NCBI GenBank assembly: GCA_946885765.1
Contig: CAMPHD010000190.1
Coordinates: 1-6,406, forward strand
Direction: 5' to 3'
DNA length: 6,406 nt
Source: an uncultured Thalassospira sp.
Lineage (GTDB): Bacteria; Pseudomonadota; Alphaproteobacteria; Rhodospirillales_A; Thalassospiraceae
Shown: positions 6,007 through 6,406 of the stretch, piece after piece
Layout of the letters: every line of letters begins with the position of its first letter
How positions within the stretch are numbered: the stretch's first letter is position 1
Program-made: the position numbers and the translations under genes
Notes under the pieces: model-generated
Database searches by the model: none
The model's input: only the letters and a program-made list of their open reading frames with translations
What the model was told of the DNA's origin: nothing

Positions 6007-6406
6007 TTGTCCCTGTCTGCTATCTGGCGATCGCAGCATTGAAATATGGGCGATACCATCTTCATAGAAGGCTTCGCCAAACTGCATGAAGCCCAGTGCC
6101 TCGTAGAAATTCTTCAGATACAGTTGGGCATTCAGGAAAATGCCCTTGCCCGCAAAAGTATCGTGGCAGGATGCAATCGCTTGCAACATCAATTTGCGAC
6201 CGATCCCCTGCCCACGCAAATCCGGGCTGGCAACGACCCGCCCGATGGCAGGATGTTGCCCCTGTGCGGAATGATCCGGATCGATACCCGGTGCCACAAT
6301 GCGTGCAGCCGCAACCACTTTGCCATCAAGCAGACCAAGAACATGCTGACAAAGCGGATCAAGCCCGTCGATCTCGGGAAAAATGCATTCCTGTTCGATG
6401 ATGAAA
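5998..6406 (-). CDS. elaA: ElaA-family GNAT N-acetyltransferase (5' end outside window)
   Basis: The frame is open from the right edge to the TGA at 6000-5998 and gives 135 residues, so only about the first 15-20 residues seem to be missing. The fold is GNAT: an acetyl-CoA-dependent N-acetyltransferase. The visible part follows the ElaA pattern closely: a VEQ-like FIIEQEC segment, EIDGLDPLCQHVLG, a VVAAARIV strand, IGRVVASPDLRGQGIGRKL with the acetyl-CoA loop RGQGIG (64-69), LNAQLYLKNFYEALGF and EDGIAHISM. The GTG at 6318 is internal and not the start, because clear family sequence lies upstream of it. The substrate of ElaA proteins is not well defined. The gene converges on the DUF2336 gene with stops touching, and nothing ties it to c-di-GMP signalling. 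Confidence 0.88.
   Translation of the reverse strand, partial: FIIEQECIFPEIDGLDPLCQHVLGLLDGKVVAAARIVAPGIDPDHSAQGQHPAIGRVVASPDLRGQGIGRKLMLQAIASCHDTFAGKGIFLNAQLYLKNFYEALGFMQFGEAFYEDGIAHISMLRSPDSRQGQLH

Noticed and set aside
6316..6318. GTG as the start of the acetyltransferase
   Set aside because: About 29 further in-frame codons upstream match ElaA family sequence (FIIEQEC, EIDGLDPL, HVLG), so the true start is beyond the window.
6096..6401. A plus-strand open frame of 101 codons at the right edge
   Set aside because: It is antisense to a clear ElaA-family acetyltransferase and shows no domain of its own.

Overview
The window looks like chromosomal DNA from a free-living alphaproteobacterium. 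Moderately GC-rich codon use, dense c-di-GMP signalling genes and a DUF2336-type protein point to Rhodospirillales. A marine Thalassospira-like genus is my best guess, from family composition only.

Layout. Positions 1-15 hold the first five codons of a gene leaving the left edge on the minus strand, identified by its start codon and a textbook Shine-Dalgarno. A compact divergent intergenic region follows, then a small soluble diguanylate cyclase (165-851, +). A 183-bp gap carries a weak terminator-like hairpin, a possible promoter, a perfect inverted repeat and a possible 14-codon leader ORF. Next is a tightly packed plus-strand cluster: a PAS sensor fragment (1035-1604), an EAL phosphodiesterase fragment (1716-2876), a PAS-PAS-GAF-GGDEF cyclase (2873-4612) and a DUF2336 protein (4609-5997). 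The EAL/GGDEF and GGDEF/DUF2336 junctions are both ATGA start-stop overlaps with strong Shine-Dalgarno sites, so these genes are almost certainly co-transcribed and translationally coupled. A convergent ElaA-family GNAT acetyltransferase (5998-6406, -) runs off the right edge. Its stop codon directly abuts the DUF2336 stop.

How the genes fit together. Both GGDEF domains keep the active-site signature and the RxxD product-inhibition site, and the EAL domain keeps nearly all catalytic residues. The locus therefore encodes both making and breaking of c-di-GMP, under PAS and GAF sensory control. The DUF2336 protein is co-translated with this machinery and is a reasonable candidate partner or effector, but nothing in the sequence proves it.

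Most notable points. (1) A single in-frame TAA at 1602-1604 splits what reads as one roughly 613-residue PAS-(degenerate GGDEF)-EAL protein. (2) The GAF domain of the second cyclase is unusually rich in Cys and His. (3) The DUF2336 gene is welded to a c-di-GMP operon. (4) A near-perfect 18-bp palindrome is centred exactly on the junction of two convergent stop codons. No mobile elements, CRISPR arrays or RNA genes were seen.
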